From: Candidatus Freyrarchaeum guaymasense
GTDB taxonomy: Archaea; Asgardarchaeota; Jordarchaeia; Jordarchaeales; Freyrarchaeaceae
DNA: 64,000 nucleotides
Direction of reading: 5' to 3'
NCBI GenBank assembly: GCA_030587405.1
Contig: JAUQZD010000016.1
Coordinates: 1-64,000, forward strand
The notes under the pieces are model-generated. The model did not search any database. It worked only from the letters and a program-made list of their open reading frames with translations, and was not told the DNA's origin. The translations under genes were made by a program, and so were the position numbers. This document shows, in pieces, positions 43,437-51,272 of this stretch (position 1 is the stretch's first letter; every line of letters begins with the position of its first letter).

Positions 43437-43599
43437 CTGCAGCACCTCATACTACTTCTCTGGATGGAACTGACTAATGTAACATTAGAACCCATTCAAA
43501 CCTGGCAACATGTTCTTTTATATTCAATTTTTCGCAATTTCCGTGAGAGAAACGGAGGAACAACCATATAAATCTATCGTAGGAAGAGAATGAAAAGTA

Positions 43600-43710
43600 A
43601 TGTTCCTTCCATGCGTCACAGTCCTCCCCCTGAAGTTGCTTCTAAGCGGTCCTAGGGACAGCTTACGCCTGAAGGTAACGAAAAATGCCGTGAACGCGCT
43701 GTTCATCTAA
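43600..43710 (+). CDS. Possible 36-residue leaderless ORF
   Basis: A TATA-like CATATAAAT at 43565-43573 lies about 30 nt before an ATG that opens a 36-codon frame (MFLPCVTVLPLKLLLSGPRD...). It matches no family I know. An overlapping upstream ATG at 43590 in another frame is an alternative. Otherwise 43437-43867 contains only the AT-rich promoter of the next gene (AAATTTAAATTGGG near 43808). Confidence 0.25.
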   Translation: MFLPCVTVLPLKLLLSGPRDSLRLKVTKNAVNALFI

Positions 43711-43867
43711 CATTACAGGCAGCACTGCCGGAATAGCCCTTCCATAGGATAGGTGGCTTAGCTGCTGCAGGGCGTGGAGTGCTCTCCTACCCGCCGAGTT
43801 AAACCCCCAAAAATTTAAATTGGGTTAAGTGTAAAGAAGTTAGGTGTTCGCGGAAGGGGGTTGAAGG

Positions 43868-44098
43868 GTGGCATTGAAATTGGAGAGTAGAAGATATCCT
43901 CGCGAAGACGAGGTTGTTGGCTACGACAATGGTATAATTGAAGCCCTAAATAAGCTTGATGAGGGGGAGGTGGTCTGGGTTTCGCCTAGAAAGCTTTCAC
44001 TCTTAATTAGAAGGTATGGTAAGGGCGTCGTGGTGGAGCCGATCTTTTGGAAGGGAAAAACAGTGTACAGGGTTGTTAAAGCCCATGGTGCCACGTGA
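43868..44098 (+). CDS. Small uncharacterised protein
   Basis: The 76-residue protein has predicted alternating strands and a helix (EVVWVSPRKLSLLIRRYGKGVVVEPIFWKGKTVYRVVKAH), with a basic, possibly nucleic-acid-binding character. I do not recognise a family. The GTG start has GGGGGTTGAAGG before it and a TATA-like AAATTTAAATT near 43808-43818. Its stop lies 1 bp from the convergent end of the U32 gene. Length and codon pattern look like a real gene. Confidence 0.6.
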   Translation: MALKLESRRYPREDEVVGYDNGIIEALNKLDEGEVVWVSPRKLSLLIRRYGKGVVVEPIFWKGKTVYRVVKAHGAT

Positions 44099-44099
44099 G

Positions 44100-46358
44100 C
44101 TAGAGGACCCCCCTAAAGAAGTGTCCTCTGGTAAAGGAGGCCCCCACCCCCCTCAGCCTCTTTTTGGCTTCAAAGGAGTCCACCCTTCCATCGATGACCT
44201 CCCTGTACGCCTTAACCATGCTTTGGACGTGTTCCGGCTTTCTGAGGCGGGCATCCACCCTCACATAGTCGGCGCCTGCGTCGGCAACCCTTCCGAGCTC
44301 ATCGACCATGCATAGGTCTCGTGAGTTGAAAACGTGAAGCCTACATGATTGGTCGCAGGCCAGGGGGAAAAGGAAGCCTTTCTCGTCGCGGAGGAAGTAT
44401 GAGTCCTTAACGCATGGGGAGGAGCACCTTCCACTAGGGGAAAGGATGCTTCTTAAAATGCAGTGTTCTGAAACCATCAGTTCAAGGGGTCCATGGACGA
44501 TGCATTCAACCTCCACGCCGTCCTTATGCAGCGAGGCGATCTGCTTCAAGGTTAACTCCGGGCTCAAAGTAACCCCCTTAACACCAAGCTCCCTCATGAT
44601 GGAAATAGAAAGACTATTCGTAACATTAAGGAAGTAGTCCGCGTAAACGTGGGAGAAGCCTTCCTCCAAGAAGAGGTTTAGGGTGCCATAGTTTCCCACG
44701 ATCACACCGTCAGGGTTAAGCGATTTCACGTGGTTCAACGATTCCTTGATGAGCTGCAGCTCCCTGTTCCGGGTTATCCTCGGCGTCGAAAGTATGAACT
44801 CTACACCATGCTCTCTGCAGTAGTCTACACCCTCCCCCAGCCTGTTGAAGCTTAAAGGCTTCCTAGGCTTAAAGAAGTCTCCTCCAAAAATCACACGTTC
44901 AGCGCCGGCGTCCACAGCCCTCCGTATGGACTCTAAGTCTCCGACGCTGACGGAAAGCTTCAGAAGCGACGCCGACTCTCCCTCCGCCGAGGCAGGACGT
45001 TGAATGGTGCGTTCACCAGCCGGGGAGTACGCCACGCCGCCGCGTATGACAGCTAATATGGAGCCACTGGACTGGGTAGTTGAAACGGCTTCCTCGCAGC
45101 CATGTGAACGGCCTCGCCCATGCAGCTTAGCCTTTGAATGGCTTGCTTCCCTGAGAGCGTTTCTTATAAGTTGCTCGGTCCACTCCACTGTTAAAACATC
45201 TCTAGTCTTGTGAACCACTGCTCCAACCCGCACTTTGCCGTTGAATGGCAATGTAGCCTCTTCACCAGGCTTCGCTACTTCAACCTTCCTCCCTCCAACG
45301 CGGAGTTCACGTACTATGAAGCCGACCTTCTCACCGTTGCAGGCGATTTCCACCCCATCTCCAACCCGTAAGTCTTCTGAAAGGCTGATGGTGAGAAAGC
45401 CTCTCTTAGTAGAGGACACAACCCCAACCTTCACTCCCACATTATCTGGGCGCTCGTAGTTCATCATTTCTCTACCCTGTCCCCCGTAGAGGTACCCTTC
45501 CGTGAAGCCTCTGTTAAAAACAAGGCTGAGGCGTTTTATATCCCTCTGGTTAGGGTTTAACCCCTTCAAGGCTGCTATTAAGGCTTTCCTATAAACGTCA
45601 ACTGTGGTTGCCACGTACTCTGGTCGGCGCATCCTCCCCTCAATCTTCAAGCTGTCTACTCCTGCATCGACCAGCTCGCGTAGGTGCTTGGAGAGATTTA
45701 GATCCTTCATGCTCAGAAGATGGCCCTCAGCAAGTACTTTCCCCTTCGAGGAAAGCAGAGAGTACCTTTTACGGCACGGCTGAGCGCAACGCCCCCTGTT
45801 ACCGCTTCTCCCTCCTATAATGCTACTCATGAGACAGGCTCCAGAATATGAAAAGCAGAGGGCTCCGTGAACGAACGTCTCCAGCCATAGATCCGTCTTC
45901 GACCTTATTTCTCTTATCTCGTCTAGGGACAATTCTCTTGATAAGATCACTCCGTCAACCCCTAACTTCTCGAAGAATCTCACAGCTTCAACATTGTGGG
46001 TGGTGGTTTGCGTGCTTGCTATAAGCTTAAGCTTTGGGCTGAAGCGTTTAGCCAGCTTGAGTACGGCTAGGTCCTGGAAGATGACTGCATCCACCCCGGA
46101 GTCATAGAGGTCTTCAAGATAGTGTGCGACGGCTTCTAGCTCCTCGTCGAAGATCAAAGTGTTAACGGTAACGTAAACCTCTGTTCCATGGGCGTGAGAG
46201 AACTCTACCGCTCTCCTCATCTCATCCAAGGAAAAGTTTTCAGCGTACTGCCTTGCATTAAAAGCCTTACCTCCAAGGTATACCACGTCAGCTCCGACCT
46301 TGACCGCAGCCAGGAGGGAGTTCCATCCTCCCGCAGGAGCCAATATCTTTAACCGCAT
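44100..46358 (-). CDS. Tandem U32-family protein (peptidase U32 / RNA hydroxylase-like)
   Basis: The 752-residue protein has an N-terminal U32 barrel (MRLKILAPAGGWNSLLAAVKVGADVVYLGG, ASTQTTTHNVEAV, FVHGALCFSYSGACLMS, GNRGRCAQPCRKRY, DLNLSKHL, KIEGRMRRPEYVA) to about residue 300. A beta-rich insert to about 400 follows, and then a second, more diverged U32 unit (about 470-745) with IVHGPLELMVSEHC, GRCSSPCVKDSYFL and RVDARLRKPEHV. The cysteine clusters of both units are kept. Bacterial relatives hydroxylate RNA nucleotides (RlhA, TrhP) or act in ubiquinone synthesis, so peptidase activity is doubtful. A fused double U32 is notable. Confidence 0.9.
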   Translation of the reverse strand: MRLKILAPAGGWNSLLAAVKVGADVVYLGGKAFNARQYAENFSLDEMRRAVEFSHAHGTEVYVTVNTLIFDEELEAVAHYLEDLYDSGVDAVIFQDLAVLKLAKRFSPKLKLIASTQTTTHNVEAVRFFEKLGVDGVILSRELSLDEIREIRSKTDLWLETFVHGALCFSYSGACLMSSIIGGRSGNRGRCAQPCRKRYSLLSSKGKVLAEGHLLSMKDLNLSKHLRELVDAGVDSLKIEGRMRRPEYVATTVDVYRKALIAALKGLNPNQRDIKRLSLVFNRGFTEGYLYGGQGREMMNYERPDNVGVKVGVVSSTKRGFLTISLSEDLRVGDGVEIACNGEKVGFIVRELRVGGRKVEVAKPGEEATLPFNGKVRVGAVVHKTRDVLTVEWTEQLIRNALREASHSKAKLHGRGRSHGCEEAVSTTQSSGSILAVIRGGVAYSPAGERTIQRPASAEGESASLLKLSVSVGDLESIRRAVDAGAERVIFGGDFFKPRKPLSFNRLGEGVDYCREHGVEFILSTPRITRNRELQLIKESLNHVKSLNPDGVIVGNYGTLNLFLEEGFSHVYADYFLNVTNSLSISIMRELGVKGVTLSPELTLKQIASLHKDGVEVECIVHGPLELMVSEHCILRSILSPSGRCSSPCVKDSYFLRDEKGFLFPLACDQSCRLHVFNSRDLCMVDELGRVADAGADYVRVDARLRKPEHVQSMVKAYREVIDGRVDSFEAKKRLRGVGASFTRGHFFRGVL

Positions 46359-46721
46359 AGGCTAGAACATCTCCTCACAAAGAAAGTAATAATGATGAAA
46401 TCGTTAAAGCCCGAGAGGGAGGAGCAGAGGAAGTCTTCAAACTAGAAGTTGCTTTACGTGACAATTAAATGTTACCTATCTTAGATTAATAAATAGGATG
46501 GTCAGATTACAGCGTTTACGCTAAGCAGCCAGCCAACACTTACGGGTTGTTTGATGAGCAGCGTCACCTATGAAATTTCGTAGAGATGGACCGCTTGCAG
46601 AAATTCATTCTTAAACTCCTCCACAAAACGTTCACAAATGGAGAAAAATACTTCACTCTGTATAAGATCTGAAGGTTCTGGATCATGCCTCGGTGATTTT
46701 GAGCTGTAAGAGGACTCGTAA
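46359..46721. other. Gene-free stretch between U32 and V4R genes
   Basis: I see no supported gene, RNA or repeat in these 360 bp. It would contain the U32 promoter (minus strand) near its left end and the 3' end of the V4R unit at its right. Confidence 0.35.
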
Positions 46722-47258
46722 TCATGTTATTATAACGAATTCACAGTATGGATCCCCTCTAGCGATACATTTGACTTCCTCCGATACCGGGGGAGGAACC
46801 CCTTTCTTTTGGGCGAAGAAGCTCAAGGCTCCTTCCACAGCGTACCCCATGGGGCATTGAGGAGTGAACGCCTCGTCTTTATATTCAGAGAGCTTCCTAT
46901 ACCTTTCCCCATAAATTGACGCGTACACCCTGAAGGAGACGCTGAGAGTTTCTTCATCGAAGCTTACAAGCTCCGTTTTACCCCATCCATATGCGGCAAA
47001 AAGCCTTAAAAGATCCTCTACCACGCCGCGTGGTCCAAGGAATTCTTTCTCCTCAGCCAGCCAGCGGCCATACTTAACGAATGCTTTATGGTATATGGTT
47101 TCTACTATTTTGCCAAAACGCTCTTCCGGAAGCATTTTCAAGGCATCCACTAGAAACGTGGCTGTCGTTAATATCACGCGTTCCTCTTCAAACATTAATG
47201 ACCCCTCACTGGCGGGCTTAAGCTTACTGAGCAATTTAACGACTTCTTCGATGGGCAT
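46722..47258 (-). CDS. V4R (4-vinyl reductase) ligand-binding domain protein
   Basis: The 178-residue protein has the V4R layout: strand-helix start (GSLMFEEERVILTTATFLVDALKML), the long central helix, and the cysteine-rich end CPMGYAVEGALSFFAQKK...EVKCIARGDPYCEFVI. V4R domains bind small hydrophobic ligands or metals and often act as sensors, for example in BchJ and XylR relatives. Its ATG directly abuts the stop of the next V4R gene upstream on the minus strand, so the two are translated together and may form a heterodimer. Confidence 0.85.
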   Translation of the reverse strand: MPIEEVVKLLSKLKPASEGSLMFEEERVILTTATFLVDALKMLPEERFGKIVETIYHKAFVKYGRWLAEEKEFLGPRGVVEDLLRLFAAYGWGKTELVSFDEETLSVSFRVYASIYGERYRKLSEYKDEAFTPQCPMGYAVEGALSFFAQKKGVPPPVSEEVKCIARGDPYCEFVIIT

Positions 47259-47840
47259 CTAGTTTTCCCTCCTTACATGCCACTCACAGCACTCGTTTCC
47301 TAGGGTTTCACATTTAACTTCCTCGTAGGACAATTCTGGAACTTGCCGTTCAGTCTTCTCTAGAGCAACCTTAAGAACGCCAGCGAAGGTGCACCCCCAC
47401 GGGCAATCGTAGAATGGGAACACCTCTTTAACGTTGCTAACCGCTTCTCTTACCCCCCTTGCAAAGGCGGAATTACGCATCTTAACAACAACCTTAGGCG
47501 CATCCAAGTCGACTTCAACCACCTCAATGTCCCCCCACCCGCGTATGCTGTTAAATTTAGCGTAATCTTCAAGTACGTTCTCAGGTGGAACACCCAGCTT
47601 ATCGATTAGATGCCTAGCCAGAGATTCCCCTACCAGCACGGAGAAGGGCCAGATCAACGTTTTAAGCGATGCACCAAGAACACTTAGGGCTTCAATGAAG
47701 AGGGCGTTCACCAGAAGTTTTTGGGGTATGAAAGCATACCTTTCGCCTTCAAATGTTATTCTCCCATCATCATCCACGTTTAAACGGTCCAGTAACTGTC
47801 TCAGATCTGAAGGAACCCTTCCATACTTATGTTCACTCAA
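47259..47840 (-). CDS. Second V4R domain protein, adjacent partner
   Basis: The 193-residue paralogue has the same plan (ITFEGERYAFIPQKLLVNALFIEAL, GWGDIEVVEVDL, then CPWGCTFAGVLKVALEK...EEVKCETLGNECCEWHV). Extra cysteines (WGC, ECCEW) give it a potentially stronger metal site than its neighbour. It leads a two-gene unit with the other V4R gene, with no base between stop and start. No regulator or output domain is fused, so partners are unknown. Confidence 0.85.
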   Translation of the reverse strand: MSEHKYGRVPSDLRQLLDRLNVDDDGRITFEGERYAFIPQKLLVNALFIEALSVLGASLKTLIWPFSVLVGESLARHLIDKLGVPPENVLEDYAKFNSIRGWGDIEVVEVDLDAPKVVVKMRNSAFARGVREAVSNVKEVFPFYDCPWGCTFAGVLKVALEKTERQVPELSYEEVKCETLGNECCEWHVRREN

Positions 47841-47943
47841 GCTCCATACGCCTCCAACTAAAGAATAGCCGGAAAAGTATATAACACTTCGGTAGTTTAG
47901 ATCCCTAACGGAAGGTTTTTATTGGGTGAAACTTGTTTTTCCT

Positions 47944-48423
47944 ATGCAATGGGCGATGCGAGTGGTGGGGTTTTTGAGCAGGTATCTTAACCCTCCAGAC
48001 GATGCAGATGTGGAACTTTTCGAAAAGATGTTGAGGAACGTCGGGGTCGACGAGTTTTTAGACGCGGCTAGAAGCGCCGCCGACTCCGTAAGCGCTAAGC
48101 TTAGGGGAGGGGACATGAAGGGAGCGGCAGAATACGTCTTCGACATGGTTGTGCAGTCCATCATGGTGAACAACCTTGAGCCACCTAGAAAAGTCATAGA
48201 CTTGCTTAAGAAGAAGGGAGAGAAATATCCTGAGCTCGTCGGAAACCCAGTCTTCCAGGTGAGCGACAAGCTTCTCGAAGCCTTTGAGAAGGGCGACGTG
48301 AAGCTCTTCGCCGAGGCCATGAATGGCGTAGAAAGAGAGGTGCTGGGGAAAACCTCGCTTGACATAAGGTTCTCCATAGTGAAGGACATACACTGCGCGT
48401 TCTACAAGTACACTCAGGGCTGA
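47944..48423 (+). CDS. Uncharacterised helical protein
   Basis: The protein of about 159 residues is almost entirely helical (DVELFEKMLRNVGVDEFLDAARSAADSVSAKLRGG, KVIDLLKKKGEKYPELV, KLLEAFEKGDVKLFAEAMNGVEREVL). I do not recognise a family. A TATA-like TTTTTATT near 47913-47920 places a leaderless start at the ATG at 47944; an in-frame GTG at 47926 is another choice. It is divergent from the V4R unit, suggesting a link, and overlaps the small membrane gene by 10 bp at its 3' end. Confidence 0.65.
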   Translation: MQWAMRVVGFLSRYLNPPDDADVELFEKMLRNVGVDEFLDAARSAADSVSAKLRGGDMKGAAEYVFDMVVQSIMVNNLEPPRKVIDLLKKKGEKYPELVGNPVFQVSDKLLEAFEKGDVKLFAEAMNGVEREVLGKTSLDIRFSIVKDIHCAFYKYTQG

Positions 48424-48719
48424 CGCGGCCCTCCCTCACCATCGCCTTCAGACCCTCTTTCCTTCCCGAGAAGGTAGAGGGAGAGTATGAACGCGGTCTG
48501 TAAGGCTATAAGGATGGACAGTAAGGCTATCCCGATGGCGTCTTGAATATGCAGCGGAACAGGAAACATGCTTGGAGGGACCAGCGGAGCCCACCAGTTA
48601 GCCATGAAAAACATGTTTAACGTCACCATCCCTATAACTACGAAGTATGTGAGGTAGCCTGCAGCTAACTGGAGCTTAAGCATCCTAGAGGACAGCTTAG
48701 CCCGATCCCTCTTACCCAT
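48414..48719 (-). CDS. Small membrane protein, two predicted membrane helices
   Basis: This 101-residue protein has a basic N-terminus (MGKRDRAKLSSRMLKL), two hydrophobic segments (AAGYLTYFVVIGMVTLNMFF and IGIALLSILIALQTAFILSLYLL) and a charged tail. The ATG at 48719 has GTGAGGGTG just upstream. The frame is also open upstream into the TnpB remnant, so a fused reading frame exists, but that is probably an accident of the insertion. The function is unknown. Confidence 0.55.
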   Translation of the reverse strand: MGKRDRAKLSSRMLKLQLAAGYLTYFVVIGMVTLNMFFMANWWAPLVPPSMFPVPLHIQDAIGIALLSILIALQTAFILSLYLLGKERGSEGDGEGGPRQP

Positions 48720-48810
48720 CACCCTCACTTCCCACCCAACAAAAACCGAAATTAAAATAAGTAGTTTTCGAGCGGGGGCAAATTGAAGCATAGACGGTGG
48801 AAGGATTAGC

Positions 48811-48931
48811 GGGTTCAGCAGATATAGTTTTTGATAGACATATGTCCGCTTTGGGACACATCGCCCTTGAGGGATAAGCCTCGAGGGCTCGTCCCCTTTC
48901 GGGGTAGCCCCGGAGCCCCACATCCGAAGGT
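48811..48931 (-). ncRNA. Right end / omegaRNA scaffold of the IS607-like TnpB element
   Basis: On the minus strand this block runs from the last tnpB codons (LRMWGS) to a conserved CTGAACCC end. It forms the stem CCCTTGAGG (48864-48872) with CCTCGAGGG (48879-48887) and a GC-rich CCCC/GGGG stem (about 48892-48905). An independent copy at 29647-29768 conserves the pairing but not all bases. Here the guide would start GCTAATCCTTCCACCG. Confidence 0.65.
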
Positions 48932-49990
48932 TTAAAACGGCCACAACGTCTCTGTCCGCAACAAACCCACACTTTCCGCATTTCGTTAGTCTGCCATCAT
49001 AGGTCGCCATGCGACCGGAGCAGAGAGGGCAGATCCTAGAGGAGTTTTTAGGGCTGACGTATCTGACGGGCAATCCGAGCCACTTCAGCTTGTACTCGAG
49101 CATGGACTGAAGCTGCCTTGCATTCCACTTAGAAAGCTTGCGGTTTAGGCTTTTAGACCTGCGAAGAACCCTGTCCTTAACGTTTTTCAGGTCCTCTAGT
49201 ATCGCCCCGCTCTGCAGCTCCTTGAGCTCCCTGGCTATCTTGGTTGTTAGCTTGTGCATGAGGTCCCTGGCCCTGTTCCTCTCCCTCTTGGAGTATTTCC
49301 GCATCAGCCTCTTAGCCGTCTTGGGCTTGCGCTTGGATAGCTTCTGTATTCTCCTTCTCTTCTCCTCGTAAACCCTGTGGACGTGGTACAGCTGCCTGAG
49401 GTCGTATCTAGCCACCCTTCCATCGATCAGGGCTGTTACGTTTGTTAGGTTTACGTCGAATGACGCCCAACGCTTGGGCTCGACGCCCCCTACACTTCTC
49501 TTGAAGGAGACTATGAGCCCTTTTTCCGTCAGCAGCAGCCCGCCAACAGCATCGAAGTCCCTCGGCAAGTAACCGTACTTTTGTTTAGGTCTACTTCTAG
49601 GTACCGTTTGTTTGGTTCGATGCTGATTTTGAGCTTGCCGTCTTTGTAGCTGAGCAGCGTTGACTTAACGTAGACCGTTTTCCTCGTTATTTTTGGCCTT
49701 GATCTCACCCTCCCCCTGTTGTACAGTCTTACCCATCCCTTGACCAGTCCTATAACCGAGTTTATGGCTGAGTCGACGTAGTGCCTGGAGTACTTCCAGT
49801 TCTTTAGGAGGCTGTCCCTTAGCTTCTTCCTGTCCCTGGCTTTGAAGCTTAGGTGAGCCTTACCACTCTGGGAGTGTTCGACGTGGCTCAGAACCTCTTC
49901 CAGCGCCTTCTTCTTCGCCTCGAAACACGCTTCCCTTAGGTCTCTCGGAGCTTCTACGGGGATCCTGTACGACTTAACAGCCACCTTCAA
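48811..49990 (-). pseudogene. tnpB: TnpB of IS607-like element, frameshifted
   Basis: The N-terminal half is read from a TTG at 49990 (YRIPVEAPRDLREACFEAKKKALEEV) to KRYLEVDLNK near 49585. The rest lies in another frame (YGYLPRDFDAVGGLLL...), with FDVNL as first RuvC region, SGAILEDLKNV as second, zinc finger CPLCS...CGKCG and DRDVVAVLNL as third. One A is missing from an AAAA run where intact relatives need five, so a single-base indel explains the break. The frame has no stop at the element end and reads on into a downstream membrane gene. All catalytic residues survive, so recent inactivation, sequencing error or recoding are all possible. Confidence 0.75.
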
Positions 49991-50150
49991 GTATCTTCCT
50001 TACCTCACCCTCAGGAATCCTGTACCTCCCGCTCGGGAACCTCACCGCCCTAATCTTCCCTTCCTTGATCCACTTGACAACGGTGTGTCTATCGACTCCA
50101 AGAAGTTCAGCAACCTCTCCGCTTCTCAGCATTCTTCCCTTTTCTTCCAT
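49974..50150 (-). CDS. Helix-turn-helix protein of an IS607-like element (TnpA DNA-binding part only)
   Basis: The protein of about 58 residues is a MerR/excisionase-type helix-turn-helix: MLRSGEVAELLGVDRHTVVKWIKEGKIRAVRFPSGRYRIPEGEVRKIL. In IS607 TnpA this domain precedes a serine-recombinase domain, which is absent here. The stop overlaps the tnpB start by 17 bp. The ATG at 50150 lies about 30 nt from a TATA-like CTTATATGC (50177-50186), giving a leaderless start. It is either a truncated TnpA or a separate small DNA-binding partner of TnpB. Confidence 0.75.
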   Translation of the reverse strand: MEEKGRMLRSGEVAELLGVDRHTVVKWIKEGKIRAVRFPSGRYRIPEGEVRKILEGGC

Positions 50151-50264
50151 AAATGCCAATAATATCAAACAAGCATATAAGTCTTTCTAAAACGTAACAG
50201 TTACGCTAGGCAACGTTGAAGCACGCTAAGCCCTCCCAGTCTGGCCTCGCATGTGCTTTCTGGA

Positions 50265-50389
50265 CCCCAATGGAATGCTTGGTTCCACTATGGGGGCGGC
50301 GAGGCGCCCTCAGAGCGGCGACGCTTCACGGTGCAGTGAAGCGGCGAGAAAGGGTTGATGCACCGTTGCTGGTTCAGACGCCTCGTCTG
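50265..50389 (+). ncRNA. Candidate GC-rich structured RNA with a pseudoknot
   Basis: Four hairpins follow in 125 nt: CCCC/GGGG enclosing TGGAA/TTCCA (50265-50295), GGGCG/CGCCC (50294-50309), CGCTTCAC/GTGAAGCG (50322-50343) and CAGACG/CGTCTG (50375-50389). The loop GGTGCA of the third (50330-50335) is exactly complementary to TGCACC at 50359-50364, an H-type pseudoknot. The block is much richer in GC than its surroundings and has no protein frame. A TATA-like GCATATAAGT at 50173-50182 could start a plus-strand transcript. It matches no RNA family that I can name. Confidence 0.45.
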
Positions 50390-50421
50390 TTATCGTGGCG
50401 AGACTCTTTTAAGCCTCTGAG

Positions 50422-51195
50422 CTATGGATCGCCGAGTGGAGTGCCCGGCTGGTCTACGGAATACGTGATGGGTGCCTCATAGATCACCTGTTTTTCAAGT
50501 GTTCTGGAGTTGACCCTCTCCACTCTTATTTTTTCGTTGAACGTTATTACGTTGAATGATGGGGGTATGCGGGCTTTCAGCCTTAGAGTCGTCGCCGTCC
50601 CGGCGTTTAGGATCACCATTCCATTTAGCCTCCAAATCCATGGGACGTGTTTATGTCCGCAGAGAACAATGTGGACCTTCAGGTCTGAGAGGAGCTTTAG
50701 GAAGTCCCCTGCGTCTGATGGGATATTCCGCTCCCTCCCCGTTCCGGGGACGGGTACAAGGTGGTGGTGGAGGGCGACTGCCCTGACGCCCTTGAACCCC
50801 TCAAGGCTTCTCCTGACTATTCCGTACGCGAGTCTGCCCACGTGTCCATCGTCTAGGTCTGGCTCGGTGGAGTCTACTCCAGCCACCCTAACCGATCCGA
50901 CGGTTTGGAGAGGGTAGCGTGTGCCAAAGAGCTCCTCGAAGACCATGTAGCCTGCGTTCCTAGAATCGTGGTTTCCCGGAACCACGAGCTTCCTTTTGAC
51001 ATCGAACTTCTCCAGCAGGGACAGCGCTTCCTCGTACTGGTAGTAGAGGCCGTCGTCCGTTAAGTCGCCTGTAACCACCAGGAGGTCCGGGCTTAAACTG
51101 TTAACCTCCTCCACGACGTTCACTTCAAGCTCCTTGGAGAAGTGGGGAGTCATCACGTGTATATCCGAGATCTGAACTATCGTAACTTCATCCAT
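50422..51195 (-). CDS. Calcineurin-like metallophosphoesterase
   Basis: The 257-residue enzyme has all five metallophosphoesterase motifs in order: ISDIH, VVTGDLTDDG, VPGNHDS, ALHHHL and LCGHKHV. It belongs to the cyclic nucleotide phosphodiesterase/Icc-like branch by length and by the GHKH form; the actual substrate is unknown. The ATG at 51195 has AAGGAGG 7 nt upstream. It follows the flippase-like gene on the same strand by about 80 bp. Confidence 0.92.
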   Translation of the reverse strand: MDEVTIVQISDIHVMTPHFSKELEVNVVEEVNSLSPDLLVVTGDLTDDGLYYQYEEALSLLEKFDVKRKLVVPGNHDSRNAGYMVFEELFGTRYPLQTVGSVRVAGVDSTEPDLDDGHVGRLAYGIVRRSLEGFKGVRAVALHHHLVPVPGTGRERNIPSDAGDFLKLLSDLKVHIVLCGHKHVPWIWRLNGMVILNAGTATTLRLKARIPPSFNVITFNEKIRVERVNSRTLEKQVIYEAPITYSVDQPGTPLGDP

Positions 51196-51272
51196 AACGA
51201 TGCCTCCTTACGCCTTGATGGACTCTACCTATTACTCACAATTATACCCTTCGACGATCCTCTCCTACTGGT

